This document shows, in pieces, positions 49,695 through 58,397 of a DNA stretch of 64,000 nt. The notes beneath the pieces are model-generated. The model was not told the origin of the DNA and did no database searches. It worked only from the letters and a program-made list of their open reading frames with translations. Source of the DNA: Geodermatophilus sp. DSM 44513. Lineage in GTDB: Bacteria > Actinomycetota > Actinomycetes > Mycobacteriales > Geodermatophilaceae. Location: positions 1,178,001 to 1,242,000 of the forward strand of contig NZ_CP135963.1 in the NCBI RefSeq assembly GCF_032460525.1, in the 5' to 3' direction. The translations under genes were made by a program, and so were the position numbers. Each line of letters opens with the position of its first letter. Position 1 is the first letter of the stretch.

Positions 49695-50879
49695 GGCCGG
49701 CGTCCCCGGCACCGGTGCCGCGGGCTCGGGTGGGGTCCAGCCCATCACGGCCCGGGACCCGCGCGTGATGGCACCGGCCGGTGTCAGGCGCATGGCGCTG
49801 TTCCGCAGCGTCTGGCGCCAGCCGCCGCCGAGGTGCGATCCGAAGCGCCCCGACGCGATCGAGGCCCGGGCCAGGGCGCGGCAGCGGGGCCGGCGGGCGG
49901 CGTCGAAACCGTCCAGGGCAGGGGCCAGCCGCCCGCCCGTCGCGACGGGGGCGCCGACGAGCAGGCCCACGCACAGGCCGTCCTCCAGCGCCGTCGCCGC
50001 TCCCTGTCCCATCGTCGGCAGGGTGCCGTGGGCGGCGTCGCCGATCATGACGACCCGTCCGTTCGTGTAGCGCGGCAGCCCACCGGGGAGGTGCTGCACG
50101 TCGTGCCGCAGGACCGCCCCGGACGGCGTCGCGGCCAGCACCTCCTGCACCGGGCCCGCCCAGCCCGCGAACCGCTCCCGCGCCGCACCGAGTTCGTCGG
50201 CGAGCACCGTGCGCTCGGGCATCGCGACGTACCCGTACCAGTAGGTCTCCTCCTCGGCGACGCGCACGATGCCGAACTCCGCGTGCGGGCCCCAGTACTG
50301 CTGCAGCGCCGCGGTCCCGTGGGCCCCGGGCGCGATGCCGCGCCAGCTGGAGTACCCGCTGTAGACCGGGCGGCTGGCCGGGAACAGCGCCGCGCGCACG
50401 GGACTGCGCATGCCGTCGGCGCCGACGACGAGGTCCGCCCGCCGTTCCTCGACGACGGCGGGTGCGCCCTCCGGCTCGCCCGGTTCCACCCTCGCCACCG
50501 CGGTGCCGGTGACGACCTCCACGCCGCAGGCCAGGGCCCGGCGGTGCAGTGCGGCGTGCAGCCGGCGGCGGTGCACGCCGACGAGCCCCACGGACCGGCG
50601 CACGACCGGGGTGTCCGGCAGGGTGAGGACCGGTCGGCCCGCCCGGTCGGCGATGCCGCCCGCGCGGGTCGGGTACCCGAGCGCGGCGACGTCGTCGTCC
50701 CCGAAGCCCAGTCCGCGGAACGCGGCCACCGCGTTGGGCGTCATGGCCAGGCCCGCCCCGACCTCGGCCAGCTCCGGCGACCGCTCCAGCACCGTGACCT
50801 GCCACCCGGTCCGGGCCAGGGAGATGGCCGCGGCCAGGCCGGCGATGCCGGCTCCGACGACGACTGCGGTGTGTGTCAC
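49689..50879 (-). CDS. FAD-dependent aromatic hydroxylase-type monooxygenase
   Basis: 396 residues. GxGxxG at the N-terminus (VVVGAGIAGLAAAISLARTG), DG motif VVGADGMRSPVRAALF near residue 155, and GD motif VVMIGDAAHGTLPTMGQGAATALEDG near residue 280. These mark group A flavoprotein hydroxylases. GTG at 50879 gives the typical short N-terminus; the frame runs on through the operator upstream and is not coding there. Divergent from a TetR gene across an inverted repeat, so the pair likely responds to an aromatic or antibiotic-like substrate. Confidence 0.87.
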   Translation of the reverse strand: MTHTAVVVGAGIAGLAAAISLARTGWQVTVLERSPELAEVGAGLAMTPNAVAAFRGLGFGDDDVAALGYPTRAGGIADRAGRPVLTLPDTPVVRRSVGLVGVHRRRLHAALHRRALACGVEVVTGTAVARVEPGEPEGAPAVVEERRADLVVGADGMRSPVRAALFPASRPVYSGYSSWRGIAPGAHGTAALQQYWGPHAEFGIVRVAEEETYWYGYVAMPERTVLADELGAARERFAGWAGPVQEVLAATPSGAVLRHDVQHLPGGLPRYTNGRVVMIGDAAHGTLPTMGQGAATALEDGLCVGLLVGAPVATGGRLAPALDGFDAARRPRCRALARASIASGRFGSHLGGGWRQTLRNSAMRLTPAGAITRGSRAVMGWTPPEPAAPVPGTPAR

Positions 50880-50902
50880 GAGCGGCCCCCGATACCGGTA
50901 CG

Positions 50903-50918
50903 TCCGTTGTAGTACGGA
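50903..50918. promoter_or_regulatory. TetR operator between monooxygenase and tetR
   Basis: Inverted repeat TCCGT-n6-ACGGA in the 59-base region between divergent starts at 50879 and 50939. The -10-like CATACT at 50925-50930 lies eight bases before the tetR GTG. Confidence 0.5.
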
Positions 50919-50938
50919 TGTTGCCATACTCGGCGGTC

Positions 50939-51553
50939 GTGCCGAGGAGGAACCCGGGTCGCCGCGCCGCGCTCGCCGACGCGGCGATCGCCCTGCTGGC
51001 CACCGAGGGCATCCACGGCCTGACCCACCGCGCGGCCGAGGGCGCCGCCGGTCTGCCGACGGGGACGGCGGCGAACTACTTCCCCAGCCGGGAGGAGTTG
51101 CTGGTCGCTGCCGCCGAACGGGCGGTGGCCCTGCACCTGGAGGACATGGCGCGGATCGACCGTGCGGTGGACGTCAGCTCCTCGACCAGCCCCCTGGCCG
51201 AGCTGATCGCCGTCTCGCTCCACGAAGCCGCCACCGCCTCACGCGAGCGCTACCTCGCGGTCTTCGAGCTCCAGCTGGAGGCCCGACGCCGTCCCGCGCT
51301 CGCCGCCGCGCTGGCCCGGCTCAGCTCGGTGGCCACCGCGTTCACCGCAGACGAGCACCGCACGCTCGGGCTGGGCGTCCCACCGGAGGCGATCCCCACG
51401 CTCGTGACGCTCTACGGGGGAGTCCTGTTCACGCTCGTCACGGGACCGGGCGGCGTCGAGCGCGACGTGGTCCGCCGGCTCGCGCACGCCGTCGTCCGTG
51501 GCGCCGTGGACGGCCCACGCGGCACCGAGCAGCCCGGACCGACCGGCCCGTGA
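50939..51553 (+). CDS. TetR/AcrR-family regulator
   Basis: 204 residues. HTH: RRAALADAAIALLATEGIHGLTHRAAEGAAGLPTGTAANYFPSREELL, with the TGTAANYFPS recognition helix. C-terminal ligand domain is helical. GTG at 50939 gives a natural N-terminus (VPRRNPGRRAAL); an ATG at 50918 overlaps the operator. Short distance to the -10 box suggests a leaderless mRNA. Likely represses the divergent monooxygenase gene. Confidence 0.85.
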   Translation: MPRRNPGRRAALADAAIALLATEGIHGLTHRAAEGAAGLPTGTAANYFPSREELLVAAAERAVALHLEDMARIDRAVDVSSSTSPLAELIAVSLHEAATASRERYLAVFELQLEARRRPALAAALARLSSVATAFTADEHRTLGLGVPPEAIPTLVTLYGGVLFTLVTGPGGVERDVVRRLAHAVVRGAVDGPRGTEQPGPTGP

Positions 51554-51571
51554 CGGTCCGGCTCCCCGAGC

Positions 51572-51940
51572 TCAGGATTCCTGCACCGAACGAGACAGCA
51601 GGCAGAACTCGTTGCCCTCCGGATCGGCCAGGACGACCCAGCTGACGTCGGGCCCCTGCCCCACGTCCACCCGCCGGGCGCCGAGGTCGAGCAGGCGCTG
51701 CAGCTCCTCGGACGTGCTGGTCCCATCGGCGCGGAGGTCCAGGTGCAGCCGGTTCTTGACCGTCTTGCCCCCGGGGACCGCCAGGACGTCGATGGTCGGC
51801 CAGGACCCGTCGGACGCGGCGATGCTGATGACGTCTCCGTCGACCTCGACCACCCGCCACCCCAGCACCGCGCACCAGAAGTCGGCGACGACGGCCGGCT
51901 GCACGGCGTCGATGGCCAGGACGGCGAGGCGACTGGTCAT
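51572..51940 (-). CDS. VOC-family (glyoxalase/bleomycin-resistance-like) protein
   Basis: 122 residues in two beta-alpha-beta-beta-beta modules: DAVQPAVVADFWCAVLGWRVVEVDGDVISIAASDG, then RLHLDLRADG and WVVLADPEGNEFCLLSR, the end motif of VOC proteins. Metal ligands are not all clear. ATG at 51940 lies seven bases after the GNAT gene stop, so the two are an operon. Could be a metal-dependent lyase, isomerase or a ligand sequestration protein. Confidence 0.8.
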   Translation of the reverse strand: MTSRLAVLAIDAVQPAVVADFWCAVLGWRVVEVDGDVISIAASDGSWPTIDVLAVPGGKTVKNRLHLDLRADGTSTSEELQRLLDLGARRVDVGQGPDVSWVVLADPEGNEFCLLSRSVQES

Positions 51941-51947
51941 GCCCGCA

Positions 51948-52448
51948 TCATGACCGACCACCCGGGCCCGGCGTCGGCGCCGGCCGCCGCATCAGCCGCT
52001 CGGTGGGGTCGCCGGGCGCGGGACCGGCGTCGACGAAGCCGTGGCGCTCGTACAGCCGTCGTGCACCCGTGTTGTCCGTCTTCACCGACAGGAGCAGGGG
52101 GCTGCCGGGGTGTTCCGCGCCGGCCCACGAGGCCACCTGCCGGACGCCCTCGTCGCCGGCGCCGTGCCCGCGGGCCTCGGGGTGCACCCACAGCGAGATC
52201 AGCTCGACTGCACCGTCGGGACCGGGCCGGGTCGCGCTGACCATGCCGATCGGCTCCCCGTCGGTGGTGAGCACCAGGTTCAGGGGGACGTCGCGGAGCC
52301 GGTCCCGCCACCGCTGCTCGGTGTCCCCGGCTCCGCTCCACGCGGCGAGGGTCGCGCTGAACGCGCCCGGCGCCTCGGCGAGGGCCGCGCGCCGCAGCCC
52401 GCGCCACACCTGCCAGTCCTCCGGGCCGACTCTCCGGACGACGATCAC
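51948..52448 (-). CDS. GNAT-family N-acetyltransferase
   Basis: 166 residues. VRRVGPEDWQVWRGLRRAALAEAPGAFSATLA starts the fold; IGMVSATRPGPDGAVELISLWVHPEARGHGAGDEGVRQVASWA is the acetyl-CoA binding motif A (RGxGxG type), and LSVKTDNTGARRLYERHGFVDAG is motif B. GTG at 52448 is assumed; ATG at 52499 would add 17 residues. Acceptor unknown. First gene of a pair with a VOC gene. Confidence 0.82.
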   Translation of the reverse strand: MIVVRRVGPEDWQVWRGLRRAALAEAPGAFSATLAAWSGAGDTEQRWRDRLRDVPLNLVLTTDGEPIGMVSATRPGPDGAVELISLWVHPEARGHGAGDEGVRQVASWAGAEHPGSPLLLSVKTDNTGARRLYERHGFVDAGPAPGDPTERLMRRPAPTPGPGGRS

Positions 52449-52554
52449 GTCGAGAGCATGCGTCAGGGCGGCGGGCTCCGCGCCGGCGAGGTCGGTGCCC
52501 ATCGGCTCGCAAACGTCCAAGACACCGGCCGGCCGGCCACGCAGGCTCGGCGCC

Positions 52555-52950
52555 ATGACCGACACCATCCGTCCCCGTCTCGTCGTCCCGGACGTGGACG
52601 AGGCGATCGCCTACTACGTCGAGCACCTCGGCGCCGAGCGAGGAGCGCGGTACGCCGAACCGTCCGGCCACGTCGTGCACGCCGAGCTGTGCATCGGGCG
52701 GAGCGAGCTGTCCCTGACCCAGGCACACGCCGACTGGGGGCTGTCCGCGCCGTCCGGCTCGGGCGGCTCCCCGGTCCTGCTCACCCTGACGGTCACCGAC
52801 GCGAGCGCGGTCGGCGCGGCCATGGTCGCCGGCGGGGCCACGGTGCTCATCCCGATCGAGGACCGCTCGTACGGGCTGAGCGAGGGCCGTCTCCGGGACC
52901 CGTTCGGCCACCTCTGGATCGTCAGCCAGGACCTGCCCGGCCGGCCGTGA
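52555..52950 (+). CDS. VOC-family protein
   Basis: 131 residues. PRLVVPDVDEAIAYYVEHLGAERGARY, HAELCIGRSELSLTQ, VLIPIEDRSYGLSEGRLRDPFGHLWIVSQ; the YGxxxGRxxDPFGHxW end is typical of PhnB-like VOC proteins. ATG 52555 without a ribosome site, probably leaderless. Divergent from the GNAT gene. Not closely similar to the VOC protein at 51572. Confidence 0.85.
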   Translation: MTDTIRPRLVVPDVDEAIAYYVEHLGAERGARYAEPSGHVVHAELCIGRSELSLTQAHADWGLSAPSGSGGSPVLLTLTVTDASAVGAAMVAGGATVLIPIEDRSYGLSEGRLRDPFGHLWIVSQDLPGRP

Positions 52951-53229
52951 CCAGCCGCGCCCGTGGCCGGGGGCCAGCCCGGGCCAGCCGGGACCCTGCG
53001 ACGTCCCGGTGCAGCAGTGGTCGTCGTCGGGGGACGTCGGAGTCGCCACGCCCTGGGCCGCACGGGACAGGACGTCCCGGTGCGGGCCGCACCCTGTGGC
53101 GGCGGACCACCTGGCGTGCGCTGCGCAACGGTGTGGGGTGCCCTGACTGCGGGTAGGTCTCTCGGGACGCGTCACGGTGAGTTCGTCGGCCCTGGCTCCA
53201 GCAGACCGACACCACCGGGAGACGACCCA

Positions 53230-54219
53230 GTGCACCTCAGCGATCCCGGTGGGCAGGACCACGCCCGCCAGGCGGCCGTCGACCGTGTGGGACCGGACCT
53301 GCTGCACGACGCCGTGCTCCACGACTCGGCCCAGGAACTGGCCGCGGTGGCGGCGCCGTTCCTGCTCGACGCGCTCGCCTGCGGCGACGGCGCGGTGGTC
53401 GCCGTGCGCCCGGCCACCGCCAACGTCCTGCGCGAGGCCCTCGCCGACGACCCGCTGGTGCAGGTGCACGAGCACCGGTACCTGTACCGCCCCCGCACGT
53501 CAGCAGCGATCACCGCCTTCCACCGGCTGGGCGAGCAGGCGAGCCCGGGCCGGCGGATCCGGGTCGTCGGTGAGGTCGACTTCGGCACCACCGCCGCCGA
53601 GTGCCACGAGTGGCAGCGGTTCGAGGCGGCGATCAACCACGTGTTCGCCGCCTCACCGCTGTGGCGCCTGTGCCTGTTCGACACCCAGCGCCTGCCCGAC
53701 GTGGTGCTCACCACCGCCCGCAGCACCCATCCGCACCTGCTCACCGCGGCGGGACGCGCGGTCAACCACGATTACGTCGACCCGGCGACCTACCTGTCCG
53801 GGCTGGCCGCACCGGAGGAGCCGGTGGAGCGCACCCCACCGGAGCTGACCGCCGACGACGTCGTCGACCTCATCGCCCTGCGCCGCACCGTGCGCGCCCA
53901 CCTGGACACCGTCGCCGGCCCGCCGGACCTCGTCGAGGACTACCTGCTGGCCGTGGACGAGATGGTCTCCAACGCCACCCGGCACGGCCGGCGGCCGGTG
54001 GGCCTGCGGCTGTGGACCCCTCCGGGCCGGCTGGTGTGCACCATCCGCGACGCCGGCACCGGCCCGACCGACCCGTTCGCCGGGTACGGGCCCGCCCACG
54101 GAGAGGACCTGTCCCACGGGGGCATGGGCCTGTGGCTGGCCCGTCAACTGTGCGACCACGTCGCCATCTCCCGCGACGACCAGGGCAGCACCGTCCGGCT
54201 CTCGACCAGCTGGGCCTGA
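53230..54219 (+). CDS. MEDS-domain/HATPase anti-sigma regulator (RsbA-like)
   Basis: 329 residues. The N-terminal MEDS domain (HDAVLHDSAQELAAVAAPFLLDALACGDGAVVAVRP ... VGEVDFGTTAAECHEWQRFEAAINHVF) is joined to a GHKL ATPase of the RsbW/SpoIIAB type: VDEMVSNATRHGRRP (N box), CTIRDAGTGPTDPF (G1), GGMGLWLARQLCDHV (G2). Such proteins phosphorylate STAS antagonists or bind sigma factors. GTG at 53230 follows GGGAGA. No sigma or STAS gene adjacent. A related MEDS gene starts at 63651. Confidence 0.87.
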   Translation: MHLSDPGGQDHARQAAVDRVGPDLLHDAVLHDSAQELAAVAAPFLLDALACGDGAVVAVRPATANVLREALADDPLVQVHEHRYLYRPRTSAAITAFHRLGEQASPGRRIRVVGEVDFGTTAAECHEWQRFEAAINHVFAASPLWRLCLFDTQRLPDVVLTTARSTHPHLLTAAGRAVNHDYVDPATYLSGLAAPEEPVERTPPELTADDVVDLIALRRTVRAHLDTVAGPPDLVEDYLLAVDEMVSNATRHGRRPVGLRLWTPPGRLVCTIRDAGTGPTDPFAGYGPAHGEDLSHGGMGLWLARQLCDHVAISRDDQGSTVRLSTSWA

Positions 54220-54804
54220 CCCCACCGGGGCCAGGACCGGGTCGGGTGGGGTGGAGAGGTCGACCGACGGCATCACGGTGTCCGTCGTCTCGATCGTCGA
54301 TCTCTGGTCCGGAACCCGCCCGCGTCCTGCTGGACCAGGTCGTCGGGCTGCTCTGACACCCTGACCGCCCGGTGGAGGCGAAACCGATCACCGTGGACGT
54401 CGTGGCGGCCTCCCGGCAGATCCCCCAGGACGCGTTCGGTGACCCGTGGCACCGCTCCACCCGCGTTTCGGCCATGGCCCTGTGGCTGCCGCTGGTCACC
54501 CGCGACCGACTCATGCGCGAGCCAGGACTGGTCGACAGGGCCTGGTGACGGCGTGGCCCTCGTCGTGAGGCACCGGGTCACCTCAGTGCCTCGTGACGGA
54601 CCCGCTCCGCATCGCGAGCTCCCGGCGTCTCGGACGTCGAGGGGCCGTCGACCCGTCCTGGTCCGCGGGCCGGTGGTGGCAGGGCTGCCTCGCTGCGGCT
54701 GGCTCGCAGGGCGTCCCGGTCGTCATCCAATCGTCATGGGAGGAGGCCACGAAGGGGTACCGGGAGATCACCTGCACGAATCGGACCCTCAAGGAGGGCG
54801 CACA
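54220..54804. other. 585-base region without a convincing gene
   Basis: Coding signals fade here. It has one short open frame (54372-54548, 58 codons from GTG: EAKPITVDVVAASRQIPQDAF...), lacking a ribosome site, and a GAGGCAC/GTGCCTC inverted repeat at about 54566-54593. Possibly gene remnants plus the promoter of the GlsB-like gene. Confidence 0.5.
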
Positions 54805-55065
54805 GTGATCGGCTTCATCGTGGCCGGATTGATCATCGGGGCGTTGGCCCGCCTCATCAAGCCGGGTAAGCAGCACCTGTCGATCCTGGCCACCCTGCTC
54901 CTGGGGCTGGTCGGTTCGGTCGTCGGCGGAGTCGTCGCCAACCTGCTGGGCACGGGGGACGTCTTCGAGCTGAACGTGCTCGGCTTCGTCGTGGCCGTCA
55001 TCGCCGCGGTGGCACTCATCGGGGTGGCCGAGGGTGCGGCGGGTTCCCGGTCCCGAGTGCGCTGA
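54805..55065 (+). CDS. GlsB/YeaQ/YmgE-family stress membrane protein
   Basis: 86 residues, three membrane helices: MIGFIVAGLIIGALARLIKPGKQ, LSILATLLLGLVGSVVGGVVANLLG, and VLGFVVAVIAAVALIGVAEGAA. The GlsB/YeaQ pattern of Gly-rich helices is clear. GTG at 54805 follows AAGGAGG at ideal spacing. Transglycosylase-associated name is historical; function in envelope stress is suspected. Stands alone. Confidence 0.9.
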   Translation: MIGFIVAGLIIGALARLIKPGKQHLSILATLLLGLVGSVVGGVVANLLGTGDVFELNVLGFVVAVIAAVALIGVAEGAAGSRSRVR

Positions 55066-55299
55066 GGCATCGGACCGTCCCCGCGGGACCGGACGCGGCG
55101 CCGACCCGGCCACCCGCGGCGGCCGCTGACCTGACAGGCCCCCTCCGTCGGCAGCGCCCACCCTCTCAGCGATGGACACGTCGTGGGGCCCGGAACGGCG
55201 TGCTGGCCGCGCTGTGCCACTCCGACCGAAGAGAGACATGAGCTCAGCCCACCCACCCCCGACCGTGCACGTCGACCGCGCTGAGGCGGTGCGTGGCCG

Positions 55300-56688
55300 G
55301 TGACCGAAGTCCTCTCCCTGCTCCTGGGCGTGCTGGTGGTCCTGGCGATCACGGTGCTCACCGGCTACTTCGTGGCTCAGGAGTTCGCCTACATGGCGGT
55401 CGACCGCAGCCAGCTGGGCGCCCGTGCCGCAGCCGGTGACACCGCCGCGGAGCGAGCCCTCACCGTCACCCGCCGCACGTCGTTCATGTTGTCGGGCGCC
55501 CAGCTCGGTATCACGGTCACCGGGCTGCTCGTCGGCTACGTCGCCGAGCCGTTGATCGGCGAGTCCCTCGGCGCGCTGCTCGGCGGCGTCGGCATCCCGA
55601 CCGCGGTCGGGATCGGCATCGGCGCCGTCCTGGCGCTGCTGTTCTCCACCGTGGTGCAGATGGTGTTCGGGGAGCTGTTCCCGAAGAACCTGGCCATCGC
55701 CCGGCCCGAGCCGGTCGCCCGCTGGCTGGCGACGTCCACCACGGTGTACCTGCGGCTCTTCGGCTGGCTCATCTGGGTGTTCGACCAGGCGTCCAACCTG
55801 CTGCTGAAGGTGCTCAGGATCGAGCCGGTGCACGACGTCGAGCACGCGGCCACCGCCCGGGACCTGGAGCACATCGTCGAGGACTCCCGGGACAGCGGGG
55901 ACCTGCCGGTGGAGCTGTCGATGATGCTCGACCGCATCCTCGACTTCCCCAGGCGGACCGTGGAGCACGCGATGATCCCGCGCTCGCGGGTCGACGTGGT
56001 CGTGGACACCGACGCGCTGGGGCACGTGCGGGAGCTCATGAGCCACGGGCACTCGCGATACCCGGTGCTGGCGGAGGACTCCCACGACGTCGTGGGCGTC
56101 GTACAGCTCGCCGAGGTGCTCGCCACCACCGAGCCCGACAGCGCACCGGTGACCGCGATCACCCGCCCGGCGCTGGTCGTCTCCCACCTCACCCCGCTGC
56201 CCGACGTGCTGCGCGAGCTCGACGAGGCGAAGAGCCAGCTGGCCTGCGTCGTCGACGAGTACGGCGGCTTCACCGGGGTCATCACCGTGGAGGACCTCGC
56301 CGAGGAACTGGTCGGTGAGATCACCGACGAGCACGACGCCGAGGTCAACCCGGGGTACGTGCCGGTCGAGGGGGACGGCGTGTGGGAGATGCCCGGTGAC
56401 GTCCACGTCGACGAGGTCGAGCGCTCGCTGGGCACCGACCTGCCCCGTGGGGACTACGAGACGGTCGCCGGGCTGGTGATCGCCCACCACGGAGGTCTCC
56501 CGGAGGAGGGTGCCCGGCTGGAGATCGCGCTGCCGCCCGACCCCGGCGACCTGGCGCACGCCGGTGAGCCGGCGCCTCGGGCGCTGTCCGTGGAAGTCCT
56601 CGCCGTCGACCGGCACGTCCCCTCCCGGGTGCGCCTGGTGCTGCCCGCCGTGGCCGCCGCCCAGACTGCAGGGGAGCGCACCCGATGA
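55300..56688 (+). CDS. CNNM/HlyC-CorC family transporter
   Basis: 462 residues. DUF21 membrane domain (FVAQEFAYMAVDRSQLGARA, three helices), two CBS domains (VEHAMIPRSRVDVV and LACVVDEYGGFTGVITVEDLAEELVGEI), and a C-terminal CorC_HlyC domain (DYETVAGLVIAHHGGLPEEG). CNNM proteins are linked to Mg2+ efflux, with CBS sensing Mg-ATP. GTG start; 234 bases of leader without a gene upstream. Overlaps the next gene by ATGA. Confidence 0.9.
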   Translation: MTEVLSLLLGVLVVLAITVLTGYFVAQEFAYMAVDRSQLGARAAAGDTAAERALTVTRRTSFMLSGAQLGITVTGLLVGYVAEPLIGESLGALLGGVGIPTAVGIGIGAVLALLFSTVVQMVFGELFPKNLAIARPEPVARWLATSTTVYLRLFGWLIWVFDQASNLLLKVLRIEPVHDVEHAATARDLEHIVEDSRDSGDLPVELSMMLDRILDFPRRTVEHAMIPRSRVDVVVDTDALGHVRELMSHGHSRYPVLAEDSHDVVGVVQLAEVLATTEPDSAPVTAITRPALVVSHLTPLPDVLRELDEAKSQLACVVDEYGGFTGVITVEDLAEELVGEITDEHDAEVNPGYVPVEGDGVWEMPGDVHVDEVERSLGTDLPRGDYETVAGLVIAHHGGLPEEGARLEIALPPDPGDLAHAGEPAPRALSVEVLAVDRHVPSRVRLVLPAVAAAQTAGERTR

Positions 56689-57710
56689 CCGACAGCCCCT
56701 GGATCGTCGTCCCGGTGACGATCGGCCTCATCGCCTCGAGTGCCTTCTTCGTCGCCGTCGAGTTCGCCTTGATCGCGGCGAAGCGGCACCGCCTCGAGGA
56801 CGCGGCGCCCGACAGCCGCTCCGCGCGCGCGGCCCTGCGCAGCTCATCCGAGCTCACCCTCCTGCTCGCCGGGTCGCAGCTGGGCATCACCGCGTGCACG
56901 CTGGCACTGGGAGCGATCAGCAAGCCGGCACTGGACCACTGGCTCACCCCGGCCTTCGAGGGGTGGGGGCTGCCGCTGGTGGTCGCCGACGTCCTCGCCT
57001 TCGTCCTGGCCCTCGTCGTCATCACGTTCCTGCACCTCGTCGTGGGCGAGATGGCACCGAAGTCCTGGGCGATCGCCCACCCGGAGCGGTCCGCCACGCT
57101 GCTCGCGCTGCCGATGCGGGCCTTCATGTGGCTGTTCCGCCCGCTGTTGAGGGCGCTCAACGAGGCGGCGAACTGGCTCCTCCGCCGGGCGGGCGTGGAG
57201 CCGTCGAACGAGGTGGCAGTCGGCCAGGACCCCGACGCGTTGCGGCACCTGGTGGAGCACTCGGCGAACGTCGGTGCCCTGGACGCGCGCTCCTCCGCCC
57301 AGATCTCCGGCGCCCTGGAGCTCGAGCGGATGACCGTCCGGGAGCTCCTGCGGCCCGGCGCCCGCATCACCGGGGTCCCGGCGGGGGCGACCGTCGGAGA
57401 GGTACGGGCGGCCACGCATCGCTCCGGCCACCTGCGGATCCTGCTCGGCGTGGGCGACGGCGACGGGATCAGCGGCGTCGTGCACGTGCGGGACACCCTC
57501 ACCGCACCCGACGACGAGGCAGCCGCGCCGTTCGCCCGCCCGGTCTCCACCCTCGACGTGGACACCACCGTGCACGGCGCACTGAAGGCGATGCGGGAGA
57601 CCCGCAACCACCTCGCCGTCATCACCGACGGCGGCGGCGTCGCCGGTGTCATCACCCTGGCCGACGTGTTGCGCCGTCTGTTTCCTCGAGCCGCGACGGC
57701 AGTCGCCTGA
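56685..57710 (+). CDS. second CNNM-type transporter, short form
   Basis: 341 residues. DUF21 domain (FFVAVEFALIAAKRHRLEDAA ... VVGEMAPKSWAIAHPER), and two CBS domains (VRELLRPGARITGVP, HLAVITDGGGVAGVITLADVLRRLF). It lacks the CorC_HlyC domain found in the preceding gene. Start overlaps the previous stop (ATGA), so the proteins are made together and may form a heteromer, as such paired genes are common in actinobacteria. Confidence 0.9.
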   Translation: MTDSPWIVVPVTIGLIASSAFFVAVEFALIAAKRHRLEDAAPDSRSARAALRSSSELTLLLAGSQLGITACTLALGAISKPALDHWLTPAFEGWGLPLVVADVLAFVLALVVITFLHLVVGEMAPKSWAIAHPERSATLLALPMRAFMWLFRPLLRALNEAANWLLRRAGVEPSNEVAVGQDPDALRHLVEHSANVGALDARSSAQISGALELERMTVRELLRPGARITGVPAGATVGEVRAATHRSGHLRILLGVGDGDGISGVVHVRDTLTAPDDEAAAPFARPVSTLDVDTTVHGALKAMRETRNHLAVITDGGGVAGVITLADVLRRLFPRAATAVA

Positions 57711-57788
57711 TGGGCACCGGCCGGGCACCGGGTGTCGAGCATCTGTGACCCGAGCCGAGTCCACGACCCGTTCGGCACGTCCCGCGTC

Positions 57789-58397
57789 TCAGGACGGTGG
57801 GGAGGTCAGCAAGGCATCATAGTCCTCCGCCGTCAGGGGGGCGGTCGTCAGCTCCCCGGAGAGCAGGGGAGCCTCGACGGGCCCCCCGTCGCGGGTCAGC
57901 ACGACCCCCTCGATGCCGGGCAGGCTGGTCGCGGTCAGCACCACCTGTCCCACCGCCTGTCTGCTCTCCCGGCCGGACGGAGCGTTCTCCGGGGCCGAGA
58001 TGTCGATCGTCGCGGTGCCGCCTTCGATGGTCGTGAGGCTGAGGCGGACCTCCGGTGGCAGTGCGGACGTCAGCTGGTCACCGCGTTCCCCGCTGGTCGG
58101 GCCGGCGGCGAGGCCGGCCAGCAGCCGGGTCAGACGTTGCTCCAGGCTGCCGTCTCCGGACGTCCGGCCGCGGGGGACGAGGACGCCCTCGGCGGTCACC
58201 AGGTAGATGCGCGGTTCGTTCGAGCGGGCAGCTGGCGGGGGAGCGGGCGCGCTCGTCGGCGTGGTCGAGGCCAACCCGTAGGGGATGTCGGTCGACGCGA
58301 TGGTCTCCGGTTCGCCGCCGGTGGGGACGCCGCAGGCCGACGTGAGCAGGAGCGACACCGCCAGCGCGGTACTGCCGGCGGTGCGCCGAGCGCTCAC
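57789..58397 (-). CDS. GerMN-domain lipoprotein
   Basis: 202 residues. Signal peptide ALAVSLLLTSACGVPTGG with lipobox TSAC; then a GerMN domain (PRIYLVTAEGVLVPRGR ... RLTRLLAGLAAGPTSGERGDQLTSALPP ... TATIDIS). The start GTG overlaps the histidine kinase stop. In the MtrA-MtrB-LpqB operon the lipoprotein LpqB has a GerMN domain plus a beta propeller; here only GerMN is present. It likely modulates the kinase from outside the membrane. Confidence 0.83.
   Translation of the reverse strand: MSARRTAGSTALAVSLLLTSACGVPTGGEPETIASTDIPYGLASTTPTSAPAPPPAARSNEPRIYLVTAEGVLVPRGRTSGDGSLEQRLTRLLAGLAAGPTSGERGDQLTSALPPEVRLSLTTIEGGTATIDISAPENAPSGRESRQAVGQVVLTATSLPGIEGVVLTRDGGPVEAPLLSGELTTAPLTAEDYDALLTSPPS

Noticed and set aside
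57789-58397. Full-length LpqB
   Set aside because: Only a GerMN domain is present; the beta-propeller half of LpqB is missing and no further in-frame sequence supplies it.
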